Assembly: GCA_021647765.1 (NCBI GenBank)
Contig: JAKIUD010000007.1
Location: 1 to 64,000 of the forward strand
Origin: Desulfuromusa sp.
GTDB lineage: Bacteria > Desulfobacterota > Desulfuromonadia > Desulfuromonadales > Geopsychrobacteraceae
DNA length: 64,000 bases
Reading direction: 5' to 3'
Shown here: positions 1 through 8,431 of the stretch, piece after piece
Layout: every line of letters starts with the position of its first letter
How positions within the stretch are numbered: the stretch's first letter is position 1
The notes under the pieces: generated by a model
What the model saw: only the letters and a program-made list of their open reading frames with translations
What the model was told of the DNA's origin: nothing
Databases searched by the model: none
Program-made: the position numbers and the translations under genes

Positions 1-647
1 AAGAGGTCAAGGAAATGGAACAGAGGATTGGTCGTAATCCCTTCGTAATTCAGGTCAATTCCTTCGATTCAAAGCAGGTGAGAAAAGCTGCACGGATGGC
101 GATGTCGTAATCCCTTCGTAATTCAGGTCAATTCCTTCTACACCGCAGAGCATACTAATAGCATGGCCATAAAGTCGTAATCCCTTCGTAATTCAGGTCA
201 ATTCCTTCATCTGAAAAACAAATTAAATGGGCAAAAGACATCCAAGTCGTAATCCCTTCGTAATTCAGGTCAATTCCTTCAAGGCGACGGGAGCCGAGGG
301 AAGCGAAAGGTTAGCCGAGGTCGTAATCCCTTCGTAATTCAGGTCAATTCCTTCTTTTACAACTCCAAGTGAATGTGTGGCTACGCCACCACGGTCGTAA
401 TCCCTTCGTAATTCAGGTCAATTCCTTCAGTGGGGAACCAGAGAAACCCCACCCCTTGCACCGTAGTCGTAATCCCTTCGTAATTCAGGTCAATTCCTTC
501 TTAGCAATGAAATGGTAATTCACGTATGGGCGCAACAGGTCGTAATCCCTTCGTAATTCAGGTCAATTCCTTCTCCGAGCAAATATCTGGTAACCAAGGA
601 TACATCCAACATGTCGTAATCCCTTCGTAATTCAGGTCAATTCCTTC
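1..647. CRISPR. CRISPR array, 9 repeats visible, truncated at the left window edge
   Basis: Nine identical 35-bp repeats begin at 31, 104, 174, 246, 320, 394, 466, 539 and 613. Each starts GTCGTAATCC and ends CAATTCCTTC on the plus strand. The eight complete spacers are 35-39 bp and all differ; bases 1-30 are part of a further spacer, so the array continues off the window. Repeat and spacer lengths fit a Cas6-processed type III array next to the csm operon. Orientation is not settled. Read on the minus strand the repeat ends GGGATTACGAC, which resembles the common ATTGAAAC-type crRNA 5' tag. That reading would put the leader at 648-887 on the cas side and make the array collinear with the cas genes; I favour it, but all repeats are identical so no degenerate end marks the trailer. 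The repeat has little internal dyad symmetry. Confidence 0.98.
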
Positions 648-887
648 TGCCAGTGTTTTTTTGTTTTTAATTTCAGAATGTTACACTGGTATTCCGCAGA
701 CCTTCTGAACCCGACAATCAAAATTGCGTTTTCCGCCATTCGCTACCTCCTTTCAACAGTAATAACCTCCTGTTTTATCACTGTTTATTTAGTTTCCGCA
801 GACCTCTGTTTGTTCTGTCTGGCAAAAGCCCATAAAACCAACAGGTTATCCAGGGTGAATCAATCTGACCAGAGGTCTGCGGAGAAA
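648..887. other. Gap between CRISPR array and csm5, probable leader
   Basis: These 240 bases hold no convincing gene; the small plus-strand reading frame here runs into csm5 antisense and has no family signature. Next to the array is a T-rich stretch on the plus strand (A-rich on the minus strand), as expected of a leader. The word CCGCAGACC followed by (T)TCTG occurs at 692-707 and again at 793-808, and its inverse at 870-885. This is a candidate leader or regulatory segment; function is inferred from position only. Confidence 0.5.
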
Positions 888-889
888 CT
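791..889. repeat. Long-armed inverted repeat at the csm5 3' end
   Basis: The left arm 791-808 (AGTTTCCGCAGACCTCTG) is matched in reverse complement by 870-889, with two extra bases in the right arm and a loop of about 61 bases. The right arm overlaps the csm5 stop codon at 888-890. Neither side carries a T-run, so it is not a normal intrinsic terminator. A third, direct copy of the left-arm core lies at 691-707. Confidence 0.7.
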
Positions 890-2606
890 ACGATTTACTT
901 TTTATCAACTGCTGAATCTGTTTCCAGCCCTCTTGTTTGGGTTTCTTAGCCCTTTTGTTGTCACACTTCCATTCTTGCAACCGCAACTTCAATGCCTGGA
1001 GAGCCAACAGAGATAAACTGTCCATTATGATTCCACTGTTGCTGAATGCTCCCCAATCGGCTAAGTCATTTATTTGGTCAACAGCGGGATCGGTCTCAGT
1101 AGCACTGTTTTCCTGGTTGTCTCCCTGCCACTGCAGGTCGGTCGGTTCAAACCACAAAGCAAGAATCGCATCACGGTCAGCATCCCATTTTTTGGTGTTT
1201 CCCCGCACAATAATGGCTTGTTCCAAAACTCCCTGTACAAATTCTGCAACATTGCGGAACTCTGCCAACTCTTCCTTTTCAAGAATCTGTTGTTTCAAGT
1301 CTCCCCAGTTGTTAATTTTATCAAGTTGGCGAACAACTTTCTTCCACGGATTTTTTTGTTCGTCTTCAAGCTGGGCTTTTCGTTCCTGTTCCACCTGCTC
1401 TTTTTGTTGCTGCAGCTTGATCTGTTCCTCGAGTTGTTGTTGCCGTCGTACTATTTTAGTTTGCCGCAATTGTTGTCGCTGGCGGGCAATTTTCTGATCC
1501 TGTTGCCCCTTTTTCTGCCAGTATTCATCATATTCTTCTTTATCGCACAGGGTCAATTTAACCCAACCGAAGGGGTAAATACCGTCAGCAAGGGTGCGCA
1601 AAACGCCATAAACCTTATTTCCTTTAATTATTTGGCACTTTGGGCTGTTATGAGTAACTGTCATACACTCAATATGAGAATAGTGACCAACCCTAAGAAT
1701 CATCTGATTATCTTCTAACGACAACAATTCTCTATCTAGCAGCTTAATGACATTTTGGCTTTTTGAAAAATGAAGTTGATGATAAAATTTATTTCGTTCT
1801 TCGATGTAACGCTTCCGATAAAAATCATTAACTATTTTCATAAATTGTGGCAAATCCCAACTGTTTAGTTGTACTTCTAATTTATCATGATTCCTTTCAG
1901 CTTGATTACCGATTGCAAATCGGCCAAATGACTGGTGGTTTGTATCTAACAATGCCTTGCTGGTGCAAACTTCACAATCATTATGAGGTGGTTTTTTCGT
2001 ATTATTGGGATTTTTTGGTTTGGATTTTGCCGACATTATTTGGCCGCTATCCATATACATTTCAAAATCACCAATTTTCAATTGTTTGAAAGCATTATTC
2101 CCAATATCGCCCAATAAAGCTTTGATTCCCTCATTGTAATCCCCTGATTTCAATTTTCTAGTTGAGTTCCTATCTAAAAAATCAATCACAGCCGTCCGCA
2201 TCGCCCCCTTTATGGAACTGCCGGGAATCAACAATCCCCCAGTCAGTGGGTTTTTTAATGCCGGATCAATTAGCAATTGATTAGGGCTTTTAAGATTGTT
2301 GATATGTTGCCGATATTTTTTACCAATTTCGGCGGAAATAATTCGTGATGTCGTGCGGGCATAAATATCGGAATCGAGATGATCGGCAATGTATTTGCGG
2401 ATTTTTGATAGATCACCGCCATCAAGAACTTTGGTCAGTCCGTCCTGATCGGGATAGTCCTCAAGCCAGCCATCGAGGTCAATTTGACAGAAGTAGTCGA
2501 CACCATTTTTGGTGGTGATGACGTAATCGAGGGGATCGCTGGTGTCACCACTGCCAATATGGACCGGGGTCAACACTTCGAGCCGGACATAATTATCGTA
2601 TTTCAT
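888..2606 (-). CDS. csm5: Type III-A CRISPR RAMP protein Csm5, with long C-terminal extension
   Basis: Csm5 is the Cas7-group subunit that caps the crRNA 3' side of the Csm effector complex. The N-terminal RAMP fold shows LEVLTPVHIGSGD (residues 9-21), the Cas7-type loop LIPGSSIKGAMR near 126-137 and a CEVC pair at 211-214; the core closes near GIYPFGWVKLTL (342-353). Csm5 proteins are usually about 350-400 residues, but this one has 572. Residues about 360-417 form a Gln/Arg/Glu-rich probable coiled coil, followed by about 150 residues I cannot assign. The start overlaps the csm4 stop by 4 bp (ATGA), which indicates translational coupling. It is the last cas gene before the array. Confidence 0.93.
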   Translation of the reverse strand: MKYDNYVRLEVLTPVHIGSGDTSDPLDYVITTKNGVDYFCQIDLDGWLEDYPDQDGLTKVLDGGDLSKIRKYIADHLDSDIYARTTSRIISAEIGKKYRQHINNLKSPNQLLIDPALKNPLTGGLLIPGSSIKGAMRTAVIDFLDRNSTRKLKSGDYNEGIKALLGDIGNNAFKQLKIGDFEMYMDSGQIMSAKSKPKNPNNTKKPPHNDCEVCTSKALLDTNHQSFGRFAIGNQAERNHDKLEVQLNSWDLPQFMKIVNDFYRKRYIEERNKFYHQLHFSKSQNVIKLLDRELLSLEDNQMILRVGHYSHIECMTVTHNSPKCQIIKGNKVYGVLRTLADGIYPFGWVKLTLCDKEEYDEYWQKKGQQDQKIARQRQQLRQTKIVRRQQQLEEQIKLQQQKEQVEQERKAQLEDEQKNPWKKVVRQLDKINNWGDLKQQILEKEELAEFRNVAEFVQGVLEQAIIVRGNTKKWDADRDAILALWFEPTDLQWQGDNQENSATETDPAVDQINDLADWGAFSNSGIIMDSLSLLALQALKLRLQEWKCDNKRAKKPKQEGWKQIQQLIKSKS

Positions 2607-3556
2607 TGGCTCACCTCCTCAAGAGTGAACGGCAAAACCAACGGCAGCCCAATTTGAACATATTTTTCATCACTGTGGATATTTTGCACAACATAGCTGC
2701 TTTCGGGCATCCGGGTAAAAACCGATCCTTCGGTAAAGGCGATCAATGGCTTTTTAAACGGGTTTGTCTCACCGAAACCGCTCCACACCTTGCCTAACTT
2801 GGTAAACAGATTCCAGGTGCCGGAAAATTGCTCCGTCTCTTCGGCAATACAGACAGAGAGGTTCATCACCGCATTCCCTTGGTGATTGAACATCGTGTCA
2901 TCAAAGGCCTCATCCTTGGCGAATTCAAACTGCCCTTTGCCGCTGGAAGCATCAGCTCCAAAGCCAACGGTGGCAACATGATTGAGTAACCGTTCAAACA
3001 GATCGGAATCGGCCGTTTTTACATAAAGATCGTAAGTAAAATCGGGCTTAAAATAGTGGGCTTCTTCACTGTAAAGCCCCCCCTCAACCACCCGATTGGT
3101 ATTGCGGTCGATACAGTTGTGCATGGTCCGGCGGGCATCTTGATCCTGCTTGTTTGTCGTCTCTGAGTTATCTTCTGGTTTCTGTGTGTCGTGCTGATAC
3201 AACTTCAAACTGCTCATCTGCCCGGCTAATTGCATCCAATCGGTCGTTGACAGAAACCTTTTCTGGCGAAATCTTTTATGTTTTGACAGGTCGTCAAACA
3301 TCGTCTCTGATGCCAGTTTTTTGAACTGCGTCCGTTTGATCCCCGGCAACACCGGCATGGGCAGTTTTCCGGCAGGAAAAGCACTGCTGAGGATAATAGG
3401 GGGATTATTCTCCTTAAACTGGGTAATCAAAGTTTCAACTCCGGACTCGCCATTAAGTTCAGCGGCAGCACAGAGGAGTTGCCCATAGAGGGTATCGCTG
3501 CGCATTGGCGTAGCAAAAGCACTGTGTGGTTTGATTTTGTAGCGATAAATGGTCAT
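2603..3556 (-). CDS. csm4: Type III-A CRISPR RAMP protein Csm4 (Cas5 group)
   Basis: Csm4 holds the 5' tag of the crRNA and contacts Cas10 at the foot of the Csm complex. The N-terminus has the Csm4 pattern of a RAMP strand followed by SDTLYGQLLCA (about residues 20-30), then LPMPVLPGI. A glycine-rich loop GFGADASSGKGQF lies near residue 200. The length of 317 residues is usual. A GGGGG ribosome site precedes the ATG. It starts 8 bp after csm3 and overlaps csm5 by 4 bp, so the three RAMP genes are one tightly coupled unit. Confidence 0.95.
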   Translation of the reverse strand: MTIYRYKIKPHSAFATPMRSDTLYGQLLCAAAELNGESGVETLITQFKENNPPIILSSAFPAGKLPMPVLPGIKRTQFKKLASETMFDDLSKHKRFRQKRFLSTTDWMQLAGQMSSLKLYQHDTQKPEDNSETTNKQDQDARRTMHNCIDRNTNRVVEGGLYSEEAHYFKPDFTYDLYVKTADSDLFERLLNHVATVGFGADASSGKGQFEFAKDEAFDDTMFNHQGNAVMNLSVCIAEETEQFSGTWNLFTKLGKVWSGFGETNPFKKPLIAFTEGSVFTRMPESSYVVQNIHSDEKYVQIGLPLVLPFTLEEVSQ

Positions 3557-3564
3557 AACGCCCC

Positions 3565-4239
3565 CTATAAGTTGATATCCTGCAGCTCAACCGATTCCCC
3601 ATCAACTTTAAGATTATCAAATCGAACCTGCCCGCAACCCCGGGAGCTGTTGCCACCTAAAGCATCAAGTTCAATCATTTTAAGCCCTTTAAGGACATAA
3701 CCTTTCAGATTGTCAGCGTCTCCTTCGTATTGTTTGAGGGAGATATTAAAATCAAATTGAACCCCGGCAGGAACTCGCTCCAAAGGACGAGGATACATCG
3801 CCGTTCCCTTGACTCGATCAATGGTATTCTCGTGCTTAACTTCCATGGGAAGCTTGCCACTATTAAACATATTTTGAAATTCAGAGGTTAAATTGGCATC
3901 ACGCACCACGATACGCGTTGGTCCGGTAGCAGAATTCTTTGCCATATTGCCAAATATTGTGCAGGCAAGACAGTCGGTTTCTCCACAATTACAGGGTTTA
4001 CCTTTACTTAAATAATCGTTGCGAGTGACGGATCTGTCAATAAAATAACGGGTTTCCAGTAATGAGCGCATTTTCCCTTTAATTGATGAGCCGGGAATAT
4101 ACGGCGCATCCGTTAGTGGATGTTTAATAATTGGCTGATCCATCCCGCCGATTTCCATGGTGTCGTTCCCTGCACCAATATGTAATCCGGTTAAAATGGT
4201 GATTTTCCCTTCGATCTTATATATGTTTTCAAGTTTCAT
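3565..4239 (-). CDS. csm3: Type III-A CRISPR RAMP protein Csm3 (Cas7), target RNA nuclease
   Basis: Csm3 forms the helical backbone of the Csm complex and cuts target RNA at 6-nt intervals. The catalytic aspartate of the family is visible as D34 in IGGMDQP, followed by PYIPGSSIKGKMRSLLE. A cysteine cluster CNCGETDCLAC should bind zinc. I chose the ATG at 4239 because AAGGAGAG lies just upstream and the protein then begins MKLENIYKIEG as in homologues; the open frame extends to 4353 but that part overlaps csm2. The product is 224 residues, normal for Csm3. RNA cleavage is expected to be active because D34 is kept. Confidence 0.96.
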   Translation of the reverse strand: MKLENIYKIEGKITILTGLHIGAGNDTMEIGGMDQPIIKHPLTDAPYIPGSSIKGKMRSLLETRYFIDRSVTRNDYLSKGKPCNCGETDCLACTIFGNMAKNSATGPTRIVVRDANLTSEFQNMFNSGKLPMEVKHENTIDRVKGTAMYPRPLERVPAGVQFDFNISLKQYEGDADNLKGYVLKGLKMIELDALGGNSSRGCGQVRFDNLKVDGESVELQDINL

Positions 4240-4261
4240 GATATCTCTCCTTAAATTATGA

Positions 4262-4696
4262 TTAACTGATTCCTGCACCATAACAATAGCCAACAACCGC
4301 TTCAAAACTGAGTAAGAACGCTTCAAAATCTTTCTCATTTTGAATACCATCAATAGAAGTGTTCAACCAATTGGCAAAAACAGACGGTATCTTTTTGTTA
4401 CTTGGATTAGCGGCGTAGCTCACCTTCGCTTTAACCATTTTTATCAACGGTGAGGTCTGCATAAATGCAATATGAGAGGCTTCTTCAGGGCTTTCGACTT
4501 CGGTCATATATTTTTGTTTTGCAAAGGAAAATTTCTTTTCCAAGTTTTTAAATTCATTGTAGAAACGGCGAAGTTGATTTGCATTTAACTTATCCCTCCG
4601 ATCTCGGACATGAACAAAACTTTCAGCAGCTTGTTGAGCCTGAGTATCAAGCAACCCTGCATTCAAATGTCCTGCATCATCATAGTAGAATCCCAT
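4262..4696 (-). CDS. csm2: Type III-A CRISPR small subunit Csm2 (Cas11)
   Basis: Csm2 is the small all-helical subunit stacked along the Csm filament, where it contacts target RNA. At 144 residues, with charged helices (LNANQLRRFYNEFKNLEKKF around 39-58), it matches the Csm2 family in size, pattern and operon position between cas10 and csm3. It has a strong AAGGAGG ribosome site and starts 14 bp after cas10. No catalytic motif is expected or seen. Confidence 0.92.
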   Translation of the reverse strand: MGFYYDDAGHLNAGLLDTQAQQAAESFVHVRDRRDKLNANQLRRFYNEFKNLEKKFSFAKQKYMTEVESPEEASHIAFMQTSPLIKMVKAKVSYAANPSNKKIPSVFANWLNTSIDGIQNEKDFEAFLLSFEAVVGYCYGAGIS

Positions 4697-4710
4697 TATT
4701 TCCTCCTTGT

Positions 4711-7218
4711 TTAGTGGTCGCTGCGCCAGCGGTAAAGGGCATAAGTGACTGGCTGAGCAATATGTTCAAGATTGTCTTTATGTTTGACTGCGGTAAAATT
4801 ATCGCGTTCATTATCGTCCTTAAATTTAAGATTGCGGTGAAAATCGTACTCCATATGGGAGAGGTAGATGCCACTGCGGATATCACCCTGGTTGAAATTC
4901 TGATACATGCGCGAGTATTTGAGAAGTCGCCCAATGAGACCGGTTGTCACTTTCCCTTCTTCGAGCAGATCAAAATACTCGTCCCCCTGCGCCAGCAACA
5001 CACTGAATTTATTCCAGTCGGTAGTGACATCAAACAGCGTGATCCCATTTTTAACCTCATCACCCCTTTTATTTTTCCGCTCCTTTGATTCTTCGAGAAG
5101 TTTATCCGCTTCATCTGCAATCGTGTGCATCGGTAACAGTGGTTTCACCACACTGATACCAGCCGACAGGGTGACGTCTTTATTGTCGGCAACGTAGCGA
5201 CGGAACTCCGCCCCGATCTGTTCGGCAAATTCGATCACCTGGATCCAGGGGCCAAGGAGAAACAGATCATCTCCGCCAGCAAAGACCAGATAAATATCGC
5301 GGAATTTGGAATTTTTCTCCTTAATCCGTTGCACCAGATGATTTGAAAAGAAGTGACTGATCATCCGCGACAGACTGGCAAATCGGGAAATCGAAATGCG
5401 ATGACCCAGCCCGATACTGAAAATGAAACCAAGATTATCCACATCAGCTTTAAATGCCCCCAGCAGGCTTTTGCCATGCTTATCCTGATCTTTAGTCCCG
5501 ATGCCACAGGCGGTTTCAGCCAGCAATTGAAAGGTTTTCGGTTTCTCTTTTTCAACCAAATCATCTTTGTAATAATAGCTATCCCCCTTTTTATTGAGGA
5601 TTCCAATGTGGTTCCAGTGGGAGATGTCCCCGTCACTAATCGTTGGTAAATGGCCGGCAACGGCGTGATAATGAAATTTTCCCCGCTGTTTTAAATTGAG
5701 GATATCAACAGCATTTTTTTGGTTTTTATTTTCGGGGAGTTTGACAAATTTCATCTCCAGACCGCCAAACAGGGGCAATGGCGATGTGTCGGCTTCAGAC
5801 TTTTGAAAAATGAGATAATCTTTTTTGGGCAGTTCCGTGCCGATATCATCAATTAAACTCTGGCAAGCGGGACAAATCGCCAACTCTTTATCATGGTTTT
5901 TCTGGGCATATCGCTGTGCCGCTGCGACACTGGCAGGTTGAATCTGACACAGCTGGCAAACACCGTTGTTACTGTAATCACCCGATTCCATCGCCATCAC
6001 CGGGGATTGCCTTTGGGCAAACAACCGATCAAATTTATGCAGTTTGCGCTCTTCGAGATGGTCGTTGAAGCGATCCAGACCATCGCCGAACTTGTTTTGT
6101 TGTAGATCGGCTTCGGTCAATTCGACCTGATAACTGAAATTGAGGCTGATAACACCGTAAAATTGGGTGTAGAACCACTGCTGTAATTCGTATTCAAAAT
6201 CATGCAGTGCCGCTTTAATCCGTGGGGCGGCGGGAACCAGTAAAATAAACCGTCCGCCGGCATCCATAATTTTGGCAACCGGATGCAACTGCAGTTTTTT
6301 CAGCAAATCAATAATCACCGTGTGGGTGATCATCTGGATATAAAAGGAGCGTGCCCGAAACATTTTGGCAACTCCAGCGGCATGAGATTTATCAATACCA
6401 AAGATATATTTCTGAATTCCTGACAGATCCCCTCCCACCAGTAAAAATTTCTTTTCAGTGCTCTTTTTTTCACCATAGGCAATCCCGGTCTCCTCTTTAT
6501 ACACCGCCAACACCTGTGCCAACGCAGCAGTGGTGGTTGAGTGGTCGTAGAGGGGAATATCGGGCATGGTTCTGTAGGTGCTTGACGGGATACACCAAGT
6601 GTATTTTTCCAACAACGAGGTGATTGACGCAATGTAGTGATCAACACCAAAATCGAGAGGTAATTCCTGTAAATCTGCTTGAAACTGATTGTACAAGGTT
6701 GCATAGTCGATTTTTCCCGCCTCATCACGGTTCACTGGAAAAGCGGCTTCCACATCATCGATGGGACGCAGGCTGTGGTAATGGCGTTTATCTTCGGAGA
6801 TCTCGTCCCAGTTCATCTCCTTGCGCAGATTAATCTGATCAAAAATACTCACCAAGCGGGCTTTTTTATAGTTGCCATCTTCGGCTTCGCCACTAATTCT
6901 ATCAGTTCCGGCAGAAAGGCGATCTCCCCCCTGGATGGCCAATTCCAACCCATCATCCCCCGCTGGTTTGTGGTGGGCAGCGGCTAAGCGAGCCAATTTA
7001 GAGCGGTGGGGTTCCAACTCGGGTGGCAGCGGCAATTCGTTCTCGATAAAATAATCGGTATAGAGAACATGTGTATGAGTCGCATAACCTTTGTCTCCAA
7101 CAGGGCAGTACATATCCTCTTGATCTGAGGATTTCCCCCCCTCTGCCCGCTGGGTAAATTTACCGATATCATGCAGCAATGCTGCCAATACCAACTGTTG
7201 CAATCCGCTTTTTGTCAT
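4711..7218 (-). CDS. cas10: Type III-A CRISPR large subunit Cas10/Csm1
   Basis: Cas10 is the signature subunit of type III complexes. The N-terminal HD nuclease motif is intact (LLHDIGKF, H16-D17), so target-activated ssDNA cleavage is expected. The C-terminal Palm domain keeps FAGGDDLFLL near residues 643-652, so synthesis of cyclic oligoadenylate from ATP is expected. The first Palm domain carries GGDLSGIQKYIF. A zinc-binding cysteine set CQLC...CPAC sits near 423-450. Its 835 residues are typical of Csm1. Both outputs are intact, yet the only visible candidate responder to cyclic oligoadenylate is the CARF protein just upstream. Confidence 0.97.
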   Translation of the reverse strand: MTKSGLQQLVLAALLHDIGKFTQRAEGGKSSDQEDMYCPVGDKGYATHTHVLYTDYFIENELPLPPELEPHRSKLARLAAAHHKPAGDDGLELAIQGGDRLSAGTDRISGEAEDGNYKKARLVSIFDQINLRKEMNWDEISEDKRHYHSLRPIDDVEAAFPVNRDEAGKIDYATLYNQFQADLQELPLDFGVDHYIASITSLLEKYTWCIPSSTYRTMPDIPLYDHSTTTAALAQVLAVYKEETGIAYGEKKSTEKKFLLVGGDLSGIQKYIFGIDKSHAAGVAKMFRARSFYIQMITHTVIIDLLKKLQLHPVAKIMDAGGRFILLVPAAPRIKAALHDFEYELQQWFYTQFYGVISLNFSYQVELTEADLQQNKFGDGLDRFNDHLEERKLHKFDRLFAQRQSPVMAMESGDYSNNGVCQLCQIQPASVAAAQRYAQKNHDKELAICPACQSLIDDIGTELPKKDYLIFQKSEADTSPLPLFGGLEMKFVKLPENKNQKNAVDILNLKQRGKFHYHAVAGHLPTISDGDISHWNHIGILNKKGDSYYYKDDLVEKEKPKTFQLLAETACGIGTKDQDKHGKSLLGAFKADVDNLGFIFSIGLGHRISISRFASLSRMISHFFSNHLVQRIKEKNSKFRDIYLVFAGGDDLFLLGPWIQVIEFAEQIGAEFRRYVADNKDVTLSAGISVVKPLLPMHTIADEADKLLEESKERKNKRGDEVKNGITLFDVTTDWNKFSVLLAQGDEYFDLLEEGKVTTGLIGRLLKYSRMYQNFNQGDIRSGIYLSHMEYDFHRNLKFKDDNERDNFTAVKHKDNLEHIAQPVTYALYRWRSDH

Positions 7219-7300
7219 ATTCCTATCCTTCCCCTATGTTTGCCTAACCAACTTTACTGGTGAAAATATCGATTATCGACAAGAGCAATGTTGCTGTTTT

Positions 7301-8431
7301 CTACCAGATGAGCTGAATCTTTTCGGGATCGAGCTGTAAGCCGTACCGGACTCCCGGTTTGATTCCTTGGCTGGTGAGTTCCAAATACTCTTTTTCTACC
7401 GCACCAAAATTTTCCAGCAGGCGGCGATTGAGCTTGGAGCGTAAACTGTTAAAGTTTTCTGCTGACAGAGACAATATGCCGGTATCGCTCATTGCCTCGG
7501 CATCACAGCTTGGGCGGATGCGTTGGTAAAGGGTTGCAATCTGCTCCAGGTTGTCGGGTTCGAGAATCTGTGGCATTTCAAGAAAACAGATTGGGCAACC
7601 ACGACAAGCCACATCCTGACACGGTGAACCCTTTTTCCACTGGGCAAAAAATGCGTACAGTGCCAGCAGCGTTGGTGACAAATCGGCCTCGCGTCGTTTC
7701 CATCTCAGTTTTTTATGGCTTAAATCAATCGTCAGAAGCGGTTTTTCCTCCTCAACCAGTGCCATCAATAATGTTTCCGGCATTTCCACCTGTTGCAACA
7801 GGCCGCCCGACAATTTATCCCGTAGGGCAACAAACGGCATCGTCACCAATTGGATGGTGGCGAACCGGGTGTTTTTGCGGTACGGCTGGCGTTTTTCGTC
7901 AAGCAGGGTAATCTCCCGTGGAGGCAATGGTGGATAGTAAAACTCGCGGCTGTTTTCAAATTCAGGTGAAACCAGGACATGAAAAATACGGTCTTGCGGG
8001 CGACCGTACAGTTGAGCCGCCGCCGCCAGGCACGCCCCCATGGTTTTACGTCCCCCGGCAATGGAATAGAAGACTTCGCTTTCACTGTTATTGCTGGCTT
8101 CATACGCATGGATCATGCAAGCCCGCAGAAAAATGCGGTTATCGTCTTCATTGGCGATATCATCAATACTTCGCCCCCGATCGTCGGTTACAGTAATGAT
8201 ATTTTGTGGTGAGAAATTAATGACAGTTGATTCGATAGCATAATCGGCACAAAATTTATGGTATTGACCATCACCACTGGAAAACAACTGAGCGTGACAC
8301 GCCTCTTTTCCCTTGCGGGTTGTCAGCACTTTTATGGTATCGGGCAAACGCCCCTGTTGGTGCAGGGCATAGAGAGTTTCGGTTATCACCTGTGGAGCCA
8401 GACCGCAAACAGAAATTAAGGTCCGTTTCAT
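7301..8431 (-). CDS. CRISPR-associated CARF protein of the NE0113 family, probable ring nuclease or cOA sensor
   Basis: The N-terminal half is a CARF-like domain of the NE0113 family (PF09623/TIGR02584), whose members are named as CRISPR-associated ring nucleases. The hallmark motif SIAGGRKTMG is at residues 123-132; such a motif binds cyclic oligoadenylate. Residues 271-282 hold four cysteines (C271, C276, C279, C282) suggesting a zinc site. The last 45 residues (NSLRSKLNRRL...RYGLQL) resemble a winged helix. No HEPN R-x4-6-H motif is found in the C-terminal part. It overlaps the cas6 stop by 4 bp and precedes cas10 by 82 bp. Likely roles are degrading the cOA signal or acting as a cOA-responsive regulator; these cannot be told apart here. 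Confidence 0.85.
   Translation of the reverse strand: MKRTLISVCGLAPQVITETLYALHQQGRLPDTIKVLTTRKGKEACHAQLFSSGDGQYHKFCADYAIESTVINFSPQNIITVTDDRGRSIDDIANEDDNRIFLRACMIHAYEASNNSESEVFYSIAGGRKTMGACLAAAAQLYGRPQDRIFHVLVSPEFENSREFYYPPLPPREITLLDEKRQPYRKNTRFATIQLVTMPFVALRDKLSGGLLQQVEMPETLLMALVEEEKPLLTIDLSHKKLRWKRREADLSPTLLALYAFFAQWKKGSPCQDVACRGCPICFLEMPQILEPDNLEQIATLYQRIRPSCDAEAMSDTGILSLSAENFNSLRSKLNRRLLENFGAVEKEYLELTSQGIKPGVRYGLQLDPEKIQLIW

Noticed and set aside
678..1016. 112-codon plus-strand reading frame across the CRISPR leader and csm5 3' end
   Set aside because: It overlaps csm5 antisense, has no ribosome site or family signature, and its sequence is explained by the leader and its inverted repeats.
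937..1718. Plus-strand reading frames opposite csm5
   Set aside because: They are Cys/Ser- or Phe/Leu-rich translations of the complement of the Gln-rich coiled coil; csm5 in the other strand is well supported.
7301..8431. HEPN ribonuclease motif in the CARF protein
   Set aside because: The only R-x6-H (TRKGKEACH, near residue 38-46) lies inside the CARF domain, not in a C-terminal helical domain; no HEPN signature is present elsewhere.
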